A stretch of 64,000 nt of DNA from Streptomyces iranensis (GCF_017874715.1 NZ_JAGGLR010000017.1:1-64000); one strand, 5' to 3'. Numbered from the stretch's first letter, positions 24,556-32,329 are shown. Made by a program: numbers and translations. Notes: generated by a model not told the origin, from the sequence alone.

Positions 24556-25152
24556 GTGACGACCAGAGCCTTGCCGTGGACACCGCCGAACACCGAAGAC
24601 GTCGAGGCGTTACCGGTCGGCAAATGGTGGGACGCCGTTCGCACAGCCCCGATCGTCGGCCAACGCGCGCTCAAGGCTCTCGGCGATAAGACCGGTGCCG
24701 TCATTCAAGACAAGCACGGCCCCCTGTACTGGCTCGTCGCCGTAGGCTCGGCCACGAGCTGGCACCTGCGGCAGGTTCGCGTCTTCGCTCGCCTCACCGA
24801 CGAGATCACCTACCTCGGCATCCCGCCCGTCTCCTGGACGGAAGGCCCCAGCACCCACTGGCGCGTGCCGGTCTCGGCCGACCACTACCTCACCGACGCC
24901 TTCAAGCTATGGGGAGCGCTGGCCGAGGCCGACCGCGCCGAGTACGGCCGCGCACCCGAGGGCCGCCAACTCTGCTACCGCTGCCAGCTGCCCACCGACG
25001 AGCCCATCCCGGTCGAGGTGGAGGATGGCCGCAGCGATGTCGGCAAGGTCACGTACGCCTGCCCTCCGCACGCACCGCTCTATTCGAAGCGCTGGCCGCG
25101 GAGCCTCACCAGCGCGGCCGCGGCCGAGCACGAGGGGCGGCGGCCCCGATGA
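24556..25152 (+). CDS. Hypothetical protein, first gene of coupled operon
   Basis: A 198-residue cytosolic protein read from GTG 24556 with AGGGGAG 10 nt upstream. WTPPNTEDVEALPVGKWWDA, YWLVAVGSATSWHLRQVRVF and a closing CYRCQLPTD with a later Cys suggest a small domain plus a short metal-binding tail. I have seen the KWWDA..VIxDxxGxLYWLV pattern only in uncharacterised Streptomyces proteins near XRE regulators. Its TGA overlaps the ATG of the next gene. No function assigned. Confidence 0.75.
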   Translation: MTTRALPWTPPNTEDVEALPVGKWWDAVRTAPIVGQRALKALGDKTGAVIQDKHGPLYWLVAVGSATSWHLRQVRVFARLTDEITYLGIPPVSWTEGPSTHWRVPVSADHYLTDAFKLWGALAEADRAEYGRAPEGRQLCYRCQLPTDEPIPVEVEDGRSDVGKVTYACPPHAPLYSKRWPRSLTSAAAAEHEGRRPR

Positions 25153-25523
25153 TGGGAAGCCAGACAGCGGCCACCGCGCGACCGGGCCCCGCCGGGATCG
25201 ACCCGAACGCGCTGACCTACCAGCAACTCCAGGGCTTGAACTGCACCCTGTGCGGGCTGCCCCTCGGCGCGGACCGACCGCTCGGCACGGTCACGATCGC
25301 ACGGGGCGCAACGCACACGACGTACGAGGTGCGCGGCTGCGCTCCCTCCTGCGCGGAGACCTCCACCGGCCCGGCCGCCGAGACCGAGTGGCGCGCCGCC
25401 CTGGAGCACGCCGCGGGCTGCCGGGCCTGCCAGACCCTCGGCGGTGGCTGCTCGGAGGGCGAGCAGCTGCTGAATGCCTACGAGGAGGCCGCACGGCAGG
25501 CCCGGTCAGGGGGCAGCGCATGA
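25149..25523 (+). CDS. Hypothetical Cys-rich protein, second gene of operon
   Basis: A 124-residue protein starting in an ATGA overlap. It has a CTLCGLPLG knuckle near residue 30, then GCAPSCAETSTGP, and GCRACQTLGGGCSEGEQLLN near residue 95. These are three Cys pairs compatible with one or two zinc sites. No DNA-binding fold can be named. Tight coupling to both neighbours argues that the products act together. Confidence 0.72.
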   Translation: MMGSQTAATARPGPAGIDPNALTYQQLQGLNCTLCGLPLGADRPLGTVTIARGATHTTYEVRGCAPSCAETSTGPAAETEWRAALEHAAGCRACQTLGGGCSEGEQLLNAYEEAARQARSGGSA

Positions 25524-25774
25524 TGGGGCATCGCAAGACCGCTCCCGCCGAGCGGGCGGCCAGAGCCGAACAGATCCTGCGTGATGCCGAATATCGGCCT
25601 CTCGTCCCGTATCCGGGCCTCGCCAGCTCTCCCTGGGCAGCGGTGTGTACGTCGTGCGACACCGTCCGGTACCCCACGGTGACGGAGGTGCTACAGGACC
25701 AGTGCAAGCACGTCAGGCGCGAGCAGCCACCCCCGCCCCGCCGGGAGAGGCGGAGTCCGGGAGGCACCGGATGA
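25520..25774 (+). CDS. Hypothetical small protein, third gene of operon
   Basis: An 84-residue protein starting in the ATGA overlap at 25520. It has a charged N-terminal helix (APAERAARAEQILRDAEYRP), a single CTSCD knuckle with a downstream Cys-His (DQCKHVRRE), and a Pro/Arg-rich tail. It is not recognised beyond possible zinc binding. Its stop overlaps the start of the next ORF by ATGA. Confidence 0.65.
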   Translation: MMGHRKTAPAERAARAEQILRDAEYRPLVPYPGLASSPWAAVCTSCDTVRYPTVTEVLQDQCKHVRREQPPPPRRERRSPGGTG

Positions 25775-25914
25775 GGCACGGCCGAAAGCCCCTCGCGGTG
25801 AGGGCCGGGCTGCTCACCTTCCGCGCCGCCCGAATGGGCCTGCTGCTCGCCGCGGTGCCCGCGCTGCTGGTGCTCGCGGTCTGGCTCTGCTTCGCAAGCA
25901 CCCCCACCCCATAA
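25771..25914 (+). CDS. 47-residue single-pass membrane protein
   Basis: A basic N-terminus (RHGRKPLAVRAG) is followed by one hydrophobic segment, MGLLLAAVPALLVLAVWLCF, and a short tail. It starts in an ATGA overlap, and codon use matches its neighbours. It is probably a small membrane peptide; its function is unknown, and the tight coupling is the main evidence that it is real. Confidence 0.55.
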   Translation: MRHGRKPLAVRAGLLTFRAARMGLLLAAVPALLVLAVWLCFASTPTP

Positions 25915-25933
25915 GCCGGGTGGGCCGCCGGCG

Positions 25934-26075
25934 GTCCGGTGCCCCCGTACCGGACTCACCGGGTCGGCGGCCCATCCTCCAAGCCCCCTGCCGGTCGATA
26001 CAGCCAGGCACAGTCACCGACAAGGCAGGGGTGAAGGGACTCCGGTACCGGTCTGCACCGCCGGGCCGGAGTCCC
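25934..26075 (+). promoter_or_regulatory. Two hairpins before the GRDP-like gene
   Basis: GTCCGGT/ACCGGAC (25934-25955) and GGGACTCCGG/CCGGAGTCCC (26036-26075) lie in the 203-bp gap between the small-membrane ORF and the next gene. The first may end the operon; the second may be part of a leader. Confidence 0.4.
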
Positions 26076-26117
26076 GTCCAGCAAGGCCAGACCAGGTCAT
26101 CCAACACAGGAGGCAAT

Positions 26118-26588
26118 GTGACCGTCACCGTAGAACGGCCGCTCGGCACCGCCGCCGACCCCAGGTCGCTCCTCAACGCAGATCTCCTCGGCCGGCTCGC
26201 CGCACGCATCGTGAAGGACCACGACATCGCGCTGCCACTCGCCGAGCGGATCGCAGCCCAAACCGCGGCCTTTCTCGCCGTCTGCGCCAACAACACCAGC
26301 CAGCCGCTGACGCCCAGCAAGGCCATCGACATCGGCTGGCACACCTTCATCCTCCACACCCGCGACTACGCCGACTTCTGCCAGCACGTTGCGGGACACT
26401 TCATCCACCACGTCCCCACAGATCCAGAGGAAGGCGAGCACGGCACAGCTGCGGCAGCGCGGCAGCGCACCCTCGACGCCATCGCGACCGCCGGGTACGC
26501 GGTGGACACCGACCTCTGGCCCGAAGCGGCCGACTGTAGCCAGTGTCACGCGGGTTGCAGCGACAGCCCCAACAGCGGCAAGAAGTGA
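26118..26588 (+). CDS. GRDP-like (glycine-rich-domain-like) protein
   Basis: A 156-residue protein from GTG 26118 with AGGAGG at close spacing. The stretch AIDIGWHTFILHTRDYADFC and QHVAGHFIHHVP is the core of the GRDP-like family (compare W-H-x-F-I-L-x-T-x-x-Y), with conserved His residues that could bind a metal. The C-terminal CSQCHAGCSDS adds a Cys-rich tail. It is followed after a perfect 12-bp hairpin by a SAM methyltransferase, and both may belong to the regulon of the XRE gene upstream. Biochemical role unknown. Confidence 0.8.
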   Translation: MTVTVERPLGTAADPRSLLNADLLGRLAARIVKDHDIALPLAERIAAQTAAFLAVCANNTSQPLTPSKAIDIGWHTFILHTRDYADFCQHVAGHFIHHVPTDPEEGEHGTAAAARQRTLDAIATAGYAVDTDLWPEAADCSQCHAGCSDSPNSGKK

Positions 26589-26600
26589 CGTAAGCACGCC

Positions 26601-26634
26601 GCCAGCCGCCCGGCACTGCCGTCGGGCGGCTGGC
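26601..26634 (+). terminator. Perfect 12-bp hairpin between two genes
   Basis: GCCAGCCGCCCG pairs with CGGGCGGCTGGC around a 10-nt loop, 13 bp past the GRDP-like stop and 20 bp before the next ATG. It is a terminator or an attenuator. Confidence 0.6.
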
Positions 26635-26653
26635 TCACAGGAACGGAGAGCGC

Positions 26654-27316
26654 ATGGCGGAAACCGCCTGGGACACCTACGCGCAGCAGAAGCCCCAGCG
26701 GCGGCCCGTGAACGCCGCCGGAGAGACGACGTGGTTCAACTGGACGCAGTACCCCGACCACGGGCCCGGCGCCGAGATCCTCGGTATAAGCCGCGGCTCG
26801 GCGGTGTTGGAGCTCGGCTGCGGTAAGGGTGGCAACCTCGCGCACGTCGCAGCACTCGGCGCGCGGGCCGTAGGCGTGGACTTGTCCATGGCCCAGCTCA
26901 AGGCCGCCAGCGCCGGATGGGCCGACACCGTCCAGTTGGAGCTGCACCAGGGGGAAGCTCTCGACTTCCTGGCCCACTGCACGGACACCTTCGACGCGGT
27001 GTTCTCCGTCTTCGGCGCGGTGTGGTTCACCGACCCTGTCCAGCTGCTGTCGGCGATTCGTGAGCGCCTCCGTCCGGGCGGCGTGCTGGCCTTCTCTCAG
27101 CGCCCGCCTGTCGAGGGCTGCTATGGCTGTCAGGCGTCGTACATCACCAAGTCTGAGGATGAGGACCCGCTGGTGGTGAAGCGTTGGGATTACGAAGCAC
27201 CGCGCTGGGCGCAGATCCTGCGCGAGCACGGGTTCACCAGTGCGACCGCGCGGGTGCTGCCTGCGCCGCCAGGCCTTCGGCAGATCGGCACCATGCTCGT
27301 CCGCGCCACGGCCTGA
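26654..27316 (+). CDS. Class I SAM-dependent methyltransferase
   Basis: A 220-residue enzyme. Motif I is VLELGCGKGGNLAHVAALG (about residue 52), followed by the acidic ribose contact in VGVDLSMAQLKAA, motif IV FDAVFSVFGAVWFTDPVQLL and motif post-I LRPGGVLAFSQRPP. It is complete, unlike the remnant at 2947. The ATG at 26654 has GGAACGGAGAG upstream. It may be cotranscribed with the GRDP-like gene unless the hairpin between them terminates. Substrate unknown; an imperfect GC hairpin follows at about 27314-27361. Confidence 0.88.
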   Translation: MAETAWDTYAQQKPQRRPVNAAGETTWFNWTQYPDHGPGAEILGISRGSAVLELGCGKGGNLAHVAALGARAVGVDLSMAQLKAASAGWADTVQLELHQGEALDFLAHCTDTFDAVFSVFGAVWFTDPVQLLSAIRERLRPGGVLAFSQRPPVEGCYGCQASYITKSEDEDPLVVKRWDYEAPRWAQILREHGFTSATARVLPAPPGLRQIGTMLVRATA

Positions 27317-27796
27317 GCCTGCCCCGCCCCGTCGGCGCCCCCCTTTGTGCGGGTGGGGCTCGGGCCAGCAGTTGCTGTCTCACCTCTCGGGTACAGCCGG
27401 TAACGCCTACGCGCCGGTAGTCGCTGACCTAGCCGGAATCTGATTGGGCACTGCACTGATCGGCAAGGCTCAAGGATCACAGTCGTGGAACAGCCGGTAA
27501 GAGGGGACGCCGAGGGCACGGGCCAGGCGGGCGATCTGGTCGACCGGGAAGCCCGGAGAGCCTGTTTCTTGCTTCTGCTCCTATGCGCCAGAACGTCCCG
27601 CAGGGGCACCTGAAGGGGGCTCCTACACCGTTAACCTAAGCCTTTCACTGGAACCGACCGACTGTGCCTGCGGCGGCACGCACCGGCTGGTTGCCTGATG
27701 GTGGCCGTGGAAGGCCAGATCTACCAGGCCATCGATGAGCGCTGCCCGGTTCACCCGACACAGTAGGGCTGCCTACTGGTGTCATCTGCGGATGTC
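27317..27796. other. Gene-poor stretch with relics
   Basis: It holds an imperfect terminator just after the methyltransferase, an XRE remnant on the minus strand (27470-27604) and a short plus-strand piece near 27699 (MVAVEGQIYQAIDERCPVHP, stop) that may be the tail of a Cys-containing small protein. Nothing else convincing was seen. Confidence 0.5.
27470..27604 (-). pseudogene. XRE helix-turn-helix remnant
   Basis: EQKQETGSPGFPVDQIARLA followed by RALGVPSYRLFHDCDP and a stop is the second half of an XRE DNA-binding domain. Upstream, VPLRDV is in another frame and joins as a WRIEQK-like turn after a one-base change. No start or sensor half remains. Confidence 0.55.
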
Positions 27797-27830
27797 AAAG
27801 ACCCCCAACCGAGATCGACTGGGGGTCTTT
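27797..27830. terminator. Bidirectional terminator beside tRNA-Val
   Basis: AAAGACCCCCA pairs perfectly with TGGGGGTCTTT around a 12-nt loop. T-runs follow in both directions. It lies 4 bp past the tRNA 3' end, so it terminates the tRNA and shields it from the island. Confidence 0.8.
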
Positions 27831-27834
27831 TCGC

Positions 27835-27909
27835 TGGTGGGCACAGACGGGTTCGAACCGCCGACATCTGCCTTGTAAGGGCAGCGCTCTACCGCTGAGC
27901 TATGCGCCC
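27835..27909 (-). tRNA. tRNA-Val (anticodon UAC)
   Basis: Read leftward, the sequence folds as a cloverleaf. The acceptor GGGCGCA pairs with TGTGCCC, the D arm is GCTC...GAGC, the anticodon stem CTGCC/GGCAG closes the loop CTTACAA, and the T arm is GGCGG-TTCGAAC-CCGTC with one G-T pair. Discriminator A and an encoded CCA follow. The anticodon UAC reads GUA/GUG valine codons. It marks the right edge of the decayed island, a usual site for integrative elements, but no att duplicate of its 3' end was found. Confidence 0.95.
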
Positions 27910-28258
27910 CAGGGGGCTGTCAGCCTACAGGGTTTCCGGGGTGGTGCCGCAATCATGGGGGAGGGTGGGGAGGGGGCCGCCGAGGGGGCGGAGCCGGGTT
28001 GGAGAAATCCGCAGATCGCGAACCGAACCGAGCGCTGTGTTCGTCAGTGTCGGGTGGGAGAATGACATTCGGACCTGGGCGATCCATCGGGAGCGGGAAG
28101 TGGCGGCGTCATCTGCAGAGTCTGCGCGTCCAGCGCGCCGTCCGCGTCGTCCGGCCGACCGTATTGCCTCATTCATCGCTTTTGAGCGGATTATCCGTGC
28201 GCGTCGGTCGCGTCAGTCGCGTCCGTCGCGTCCGTCCCGTCAGCCGCGTCGGCCCTCC
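27910..28258 (+). other. Upstream region of the coiled-coil gene
   Basis: The reading frame of the downstream gene is open through this whole stretch, but no start with a ribosome-binding site is visible. A 9-10 bp repeat of the CGCGTCCGT type (about 28199-28251) lies just before the chosen start and would encode RPSRPSRQ if translated. A promoter could be near TATTGCCTCATTC (about 28165), unproven. Confidence 0.3.
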
Positions 28259-29569
28259 GTGCTCGGGCTGGTGCTGCTGCCCGTGCCGTTGTTGGTGGCG
28301 GTGAGGTCGTTGTCGTTCGCCGGTGGGGGCGGGGGGCGGCGGTGGTTCGGGGGGCGGGGGGAGAGTCAGCGGGCGGAGGCGCAGGCGGCGAAGGATGCCG
28401 CGGCGGCGGCTTTCTATGAGCTGGACACCGCGCAGCGGGATCTGCGGATCTCCATCGAGACGATCACCGCCGTGGACGATTCGCCCGCCGCGCGCCGGAC
28501 GGCGGCCGACTTCTCGGCGCTGGAGCGGCGGATCGACCAGGTCAGCCAGGACTACATCACGGCGGTCGACGCCCATGATCTGGACCGGGACGATCTGGAC
28601 GCGGCGACGGCCTCCCGGGCCCGTGCCGATCTGACCAGGGCGAAGGACGCGCTGGAGCGGACGAAGGCGGATCTGGACCGGTTCGCGCAGGGGCTGGGGT
28701 CGCTGCTGGAGCAGGCCGAGACGCGGCTGGCGCGGTTGGCGCCGGCGGTGGAGCGGGCGCGGCAGGCGCTGCTCGCGGCGAGTAACGCGCTGGACGCGGT
28801 GCGTGCGTCGGGGCTGCGGGCGGACGATCTGGCGGCCCGGCTGGCGGCGCTGTCGCCCGAGCTGACCAGGCTCAACCAGGGGGCCGGGCAGCACGGTGTG
28901 CAGGAGACCCTGCGGCGCGCCGATGATGTGCTGCGCAGGGCCGAGGCGGTGCGCGGGGAGGCCGAGCGGCTGCCGGAGCGGGCGGCGGAGATCGACAAGC
29001 GGCTGGTGTCGCTGCGCACCCGCGCCCAGGCGATCACCACTCGGGCGGCCGGGGTCGAGCCCGTCCTCAGCGAGCTGCGCCGCCGTTACACGGCGGCCTG
29101 CTGGCAGGATCTGCAGCCCGTCCCCGCGCAGGCGGCGCGGGATGTGGCGCAGGCCGAGGAGAAGCTCAAGGAGGCGCAGGCGGCGCGCGAGGAGCAGCGC
29201 TGGCCGGATGCCACCGCGCTGCTGGCCACCGTACGGGCGCTGCTGAACAGTACGGATGAGGCCGTCTCGGCGGCCGGGGACCGGCTGCGGCGGCTGGACG
29301 AGGTGTCGTACGACCAGCAGAAGGAGATCGAGCGCACCCGGTTCGCGATCCGTGACGCGCAGCGGCTGGCCATGGCCGGGCGCAGCACCCCGGATCCGCG
29401 CCACGCGCGCCCGCTGGACGACGCCGTGGAGCGCCTCGACCGGGCCATCGCGGGTCTTGAGGGGCGCCATCCGGACTGGTGGCACTTCCTCTCCGAGACC
29501 GAGGCCGTACGGCAGACCGTCGGCCGGGTCGTCCAGGAGATCCGGGACGAGCGGGGCGGGGGGCATTGA
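28259..29569 (+). CDS. Long coiled-coil protein with N-terminal hydrophobic segment
   Basis: About 436 residues from GTG 28259. A hydrophobic stretch (LGLVLLPVPLLVAV) is followed by a Gly-rich linker and then almost continuous charged heptads rich in Ala, Arg, Glu and Leu (RADLTRAKDALERTKADLDR, VAQAEEKLKEAQAAREEQRW), ending near HPDWWHFLSETEAVRQTVGR. It looks like a membrane-anchored coiled-coil protein, perhaps structural or stress-related; no family is certain. The start is uncertain: earlier in-frame GTG codons exist and the frame is open upstream. Confidence 0.65.
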   Translation: MLGLVLLPVPLLVAVRSLSFAGGGGGRRWFGGRGESQRAEAQAAKDAAAAAFYELDTAQRDLRISIETITAVDDSPAARRTAADFSALERRIDQVSQDYITAVDAHDLDRDDLDAATASRARADLTRAKDALERTKADLDRFAQGLGSLLEQAETRLARLAPAVERARQALLAASNALDAVRASGLRADDLAARLAALSPELTRLNQGAGQHGVQETLRRADDVLRRAEAVRGEAERLPERAAEIDKRLVSLRTRAQAITTRAAGVEPVLSELRRRYTAACWQDLQPVPAQAARDVAQAEEKLKEAQAAREEQRWPDATALLATVRALLNSTDEAVSAAGDRLRRLDEVSYDQQKEIERTRFAIRDAQRLAMAGRSTPDPRHARPLDDAVERLDRAIAGLEGRHPDWWHFLSETEAVRQTVGRVVQEIRDERGGGH

Positions 29570-29634
29570 GCCCGCGCAAAGCCCAGGGCTCATTCGGGGG
29601 GGCTGACCTGCGGTCCGGTGGCTATGCTCCTGCC

Positions 29635-29874
29635 ATGCCTCGCTATGAGTACCGCTGCCGCGCCTGCGGCACCACCTTCGAGCTGAACCGGCCCATGGCC
29701 GAGTCCTCCGCTCCCGCGTCCTGCCCGGACGGGCACGACGACACGGTGAAGCTGCTGTCCACCGTGGCCGTCACCGGCGCCGCGTCCTCGTCGTCCTCCG
29801 CTTCCTCGGCCCGGCCTCCGTCCGGCGGTGGCGGTGGCGGTGGCGGCTGCTGCGGTGGCGGCTGCTGCGGTTGA
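29635..29874 (+). CDS. FmdB-type zinc ribbon protein
   Basis: A 79-residue protein. MPRYEYRCRACGTTFELNRP and a later CPDG give the FmdB/CxxC_CXXC putative regulatory zinc ribbon. The C-terminus is a Ser/Ala linker followed by Gly8-CCGGGCCG, a typical Streptomyces tail of this family. The ATG at 29635 fits the family start. Role unknown; it is often placed next to unrelated housekeeping genes. Confidence 0.85.
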   Translation: MPRYEYRCRACGTTFELNRPMAESSAPASCPDGHDDTVKLLSTVAVTGAASSSSSASSARPPSGGGGGGGGCCGGGCCG

Positions 29875-30039
29875 GCCTTGGGGGGCCGGGGCGGATCCTG
29901 GAGATACGTACCCGTGCCGCGCCTCCGGTTGTGCGCGCGCACGTCGTGTAAGCGCCGGTGACGTGGCGGTCCACGGGTACGGCCTCGACCGCGGAGAGCG
30001 CGCGGCCGAGGTCCGGCGCCAGCAGCAAGGAGGCCGGAG

Positions 30040-30888
30040 ATGGCTACGGGCCGCCCCTCCCCCATCGGTCCTCATCCCGCCGGAGTCGCACGGCACTTCC
30101 CGGAGCGGATCGGCGCGCACACCACGCTCGATGAGCATCTGCCCGTCGATCACCGGCTCAGCAAGGTCTATCGCGTCGGCGCCGGACTCATGGGGCTGGT
30201 GCTCGTCGCCTTCGGCATCCTGGGCCTGATCCACCGGGTCGGCTTCTTCGACACCGGCAGCAACACGGTCGCCGGGCTCAACACCAACGGCACGCTGAGC
30301 GTGCTCTCCATCGTCATCGGGCTGCTGCTGTTCTTCGGCATGCTCATCGGCGGCAACTTCGCCTCGTCGGTCAACATGGTGCTCGGGCTGCTCTTCCTGC
30401 TGAGCGGGTTCGTCAATCTGGCGCTGCTGGAGACCTCGTACAACTTCCTGGCGTTCCGGATGCAGAACGTGCTGTTCAGCTTTGTGGTGGGGCTGCTGCT
30501 GATGTGGTTCGGGATGTACGGACGGGTCAGCGGCGGGCTGCCGCATGACAATCCCTACTGGGTGACCCGCCACCCCGAGCAGGCCGAGCGCGAGGCCGCC
30601 CACGCGCGTGAGCTGGTCGCGGCGCGGGAGCGGGCCGCCGAACGGGGCGGTACGGCCCTCCAGCCCGGGGCCCCGCTCCAGCCCGGCGCCCCGCTCACGC
30701 CCGAGGCCCCGGGCGCCCCGGGTGGGCCCCTTGAACGCGCCCCGGGTGAGCCACTTGAACGGTCCGGTCAGCCGCCCGGCAAGTGGGGCAAGCTGGATCA
30801 GCCCGGCGGCGGCGCCGAGCCCACCGACCAGCCCATGGGGCGCTGGGCCCGGGTCCGGGAGCGGATCCGCGACCGGCGGCTCAGCTGA
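30040..30888 (+). CDS. DUF4383 membrane protein
   Basis: A 282-residue inner-membrane protein with four hydrophobic segments at about residues 48-68, 88-110, 114-135 and 145-165. VNMVLGLLFLLSGFVNLALL is a typical DUF4383 stretch. The C-terminal third is cytoplasmic and charged, with an Ala/Pro repeat (LQPGAPLQPGAPLTPEAPGA). AAGGAGG sits 7 nt before the ATG. Its last 8 bp overlap the converging O-methyltransferase gene. Function unknown. Confidence 0.85.
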   Translation: MATGRPSPIGPHPAGVARHFPERIGAHTTLDEHLPVDHRLSKVYRVGAGLMGLVLVAFGILGLIHRVGFFDTGSNTVAGLNTNGTLSVLSIVIGLLLFFGMLIGGNFASSVNMVLGLLFLLSGFVNLALLETSYNFLAFRMQNVLFSFVVGLLLMWFGMYGRVSGGLPHDNPYWVTRHPEQAEREAAHARELVAARERAAERGGTALQPGAPLQPGAPLTPEAPGAPGGPLERAPGEPLERSGQPPGKWGKLDQPGGGAEPTDQPMGRWARVRERIRDRRLS

Positions 30889-31543
30889 CCCGGCGCGCGA
30901 GGGTCAGGCCGTCGGCGACGGTGAGCATGACCGCCTCCATCCGGGCGTCCGCCGCCACATGGTCGTTGAACGCCTGGATCGCGGCGCCCCCGGGCGACGG
31001 CGCCGCCTCCATGACCTGCGCGTGGTAGAAGACGTTGTCCGCGACGATCAGACCGCCCGGGTTCATCCGCGGGACCAGCTCCTCCCAGTACGGGATGTAG
31101 TTCTGCTTGTCCGCATCGAGATAGGCGAGATCGACATGGGGCTCGGCGGGCATCGCGCGCAGCGTGTCCAGCGCGGGCGCGATCCGCAGGTCGATACGGC
31201 CCTCGACACCGGCCTTGGCCCACGCCTTCCGCCCGTACGCCGTCCACTCCTCCGACACATCGCAGGCGATCAGCCGGCCGTCGGCGGGCAGCGCCTGGGC
31301 CATGGCCAGCGCGGAGAAGCCGGTGAAGGTGCCGACCTCCACGATGTGGCGGGCGCCGGTCAGCCGGACCAGGAAGGCCAGCAGCGGGGCCTGCTCCTCG
31401 GCGGACTGCATTCCGGCGTGGCCGGGGAGATTCCGGTGGGTGACCTCGACGAGCTCGCGCAGGACCGGGTCGAGCGGCGGATTGTGCCGCAGGACGTAGT
31501 CGTACAGCTCGGCCGTGATCGGTGTGCTCTTGCTCTCGGCCAT
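30881..31543 (-). CDS. Class I O-methyltransferase (CCoAOMT-like)
   Basis: A 220-residue enzyme of the small metal-dependent O-methyltransferase family. HIVEVGTFTGFSALAMAQAL is motif I, and VDLAYLDADKQNYIPYWEEL holds the metal-binding Asp pair. GGLIVADNVFYHAQV supplies the third ligand. ATG 31543 is taken (GGGAGG 6 nt upstream); GTG 31546 directly precedes it. Members methylate catechol-type hydroxyls; the physiological substrate is unknown. It converges on the DUF4383 gene and lies downstream of the two-component pair in the same direction. Confidence 0.9.
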   Translation of the reverse strand: MAESKSTPITAELYDYVLRHNPPLDPVLRELVEVTHRNLPGHAGMQSAEEQAPLLAFLVRLTGARHIVEVGTFTGFSALAMAQALPADGRLIACDVSEEWTAYGRKAWAKAGVEGRIDLRIAPALDTLRAMPAEPHVDLAYLDADKQNYIPYWEELVPRMNPGGLIVADNVFYHAQVMEAAPSPGGAAIQAFNDHVAADARMEAVMLTVADGLTLARRVS

Positions 31544-31620
31544 CACGGCCTCCCTTTCGGATCCTCGGCTCCCCGAGCGGTTCCGGTCCGGTCCGGCCCG
31601 CTCCGGTCCGGCCCGTTCCG

Positions 31621-31644
31621 TTCAGCTTCAGCTTCAGCTTCAGC
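31621..31644. repeat. TTCAGC hexanucleotide repeat at a stop codon
   Basis: Four perfect copies of TTCAGC overlap the 3' end of the response-regulator gene. On the minus strand each copy contains a TGA in the gene's frame, giving four successive in-frame stops. Confidence 0.85.
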
Positions 31645-32329
31645 TTCCCAGATAGCGCAGTACGGCGAGCACCCGGCGGCTGTATCCCGCGTTCCCCGGC
31701 AGTTCGAGCTTCTCGAAGATGGCGTTGATGTGCTTCTCGACCGCGCTGCGGGACACATACAGCCGCTCGGCGATCGCCGCGTTGGTGTGTCCCTGGGCCA
31801 TCGCGTCGAGCACCTCCCGCTCGCGCGGGGTGAGGCGGCTCAGCGGGTCGGTGCGGGTGGAGCGGGCGAGCAGTCCGCGGACGACCTCCGGGTCGAAGGC
31901 GGCGCGGCCCGTGGCGACCCGTTCCAGCGCGTCGAGGAACTCGTCGACCTGCACCACCCGGTCCTTGAGCACATAGCCGACTCCGCCGGACCGCGCCCTG
32001 GGAGCCCCGAGCCCGCCGGTCTCGGCCGCTCCCTCCCCCGTCAGCAGCTCCGTCGCGTACCGCTTCTCCACGTACTGCGACAGCACCAGCACGCCCACCC
32101 CCGGCCACCGCCGTCGGATCTCCAGCGCCGCCCGCAGCCCCTCGTCCGTATGCGTCGGCGGCATCCGTACGTCCACCACCACCGCGTCCACGTCCGGTGC
32201 CGTCTCGACCGCCGCCACCAGCGCGGCGCCGTCCCCCACCGCCGCCACCACTTCGTGCCCCTCCTCGGCGAGCAGCCGCACCAGGCCCTCGCGGAGAAGG
32301 GTCGAGTCATCGGCCAGGATCACCCGCAC
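31640..32329 (-). CDS. NarL/LuxR-type response regulator
   Basis: A 229-residue regulator. The receiver domain (about 1-125) has the phosphoacceptor in DAVVVDVRMPP and a Lys in GYVLKDRVVQVDEF. The LuxR helix-turn-helix (about 160-225) has LTPREREVLDAMAQGHTNAA and IAERLYVSRSAVEKHINAIF. GTG 32329 lies inside the 3' end of the kinase gene (10-bp overlap), so the pair is coupled. A segment rich in Gly and Ala (LLTGEGAAETGGLGAPRARS) is an insert relative to most family members. Confidence 0.92.
   Translation of the reverse strand: MRVILADDSTLLREGLVRLLAEEGHEVVAAVGDGAALVAAVETAPDVDAVVVDVRMPPTHTDEGLRAALEIRRRWPGVGVLVLSQYVEKRYATELLTGEGAAETGGLGAPRARSGGVGYVLKDRVVQVDEFLDALERVATGRAAFDPEVVRGLLARSTRTDPLSRLTPREREVLDAMAQGHTNAAIAERLYVSRSAVEKHINAIFEKLELPGNAGYSRRVLAVLRYLGS

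Noticed and set aside
17108..27834. Integrase, replication or conjugation genes that would make the island mobile
   Set aside because: I looked for tyrosine or serine recombinase motifs, primase-like and FtsK/TraB motifs and found none within the window.
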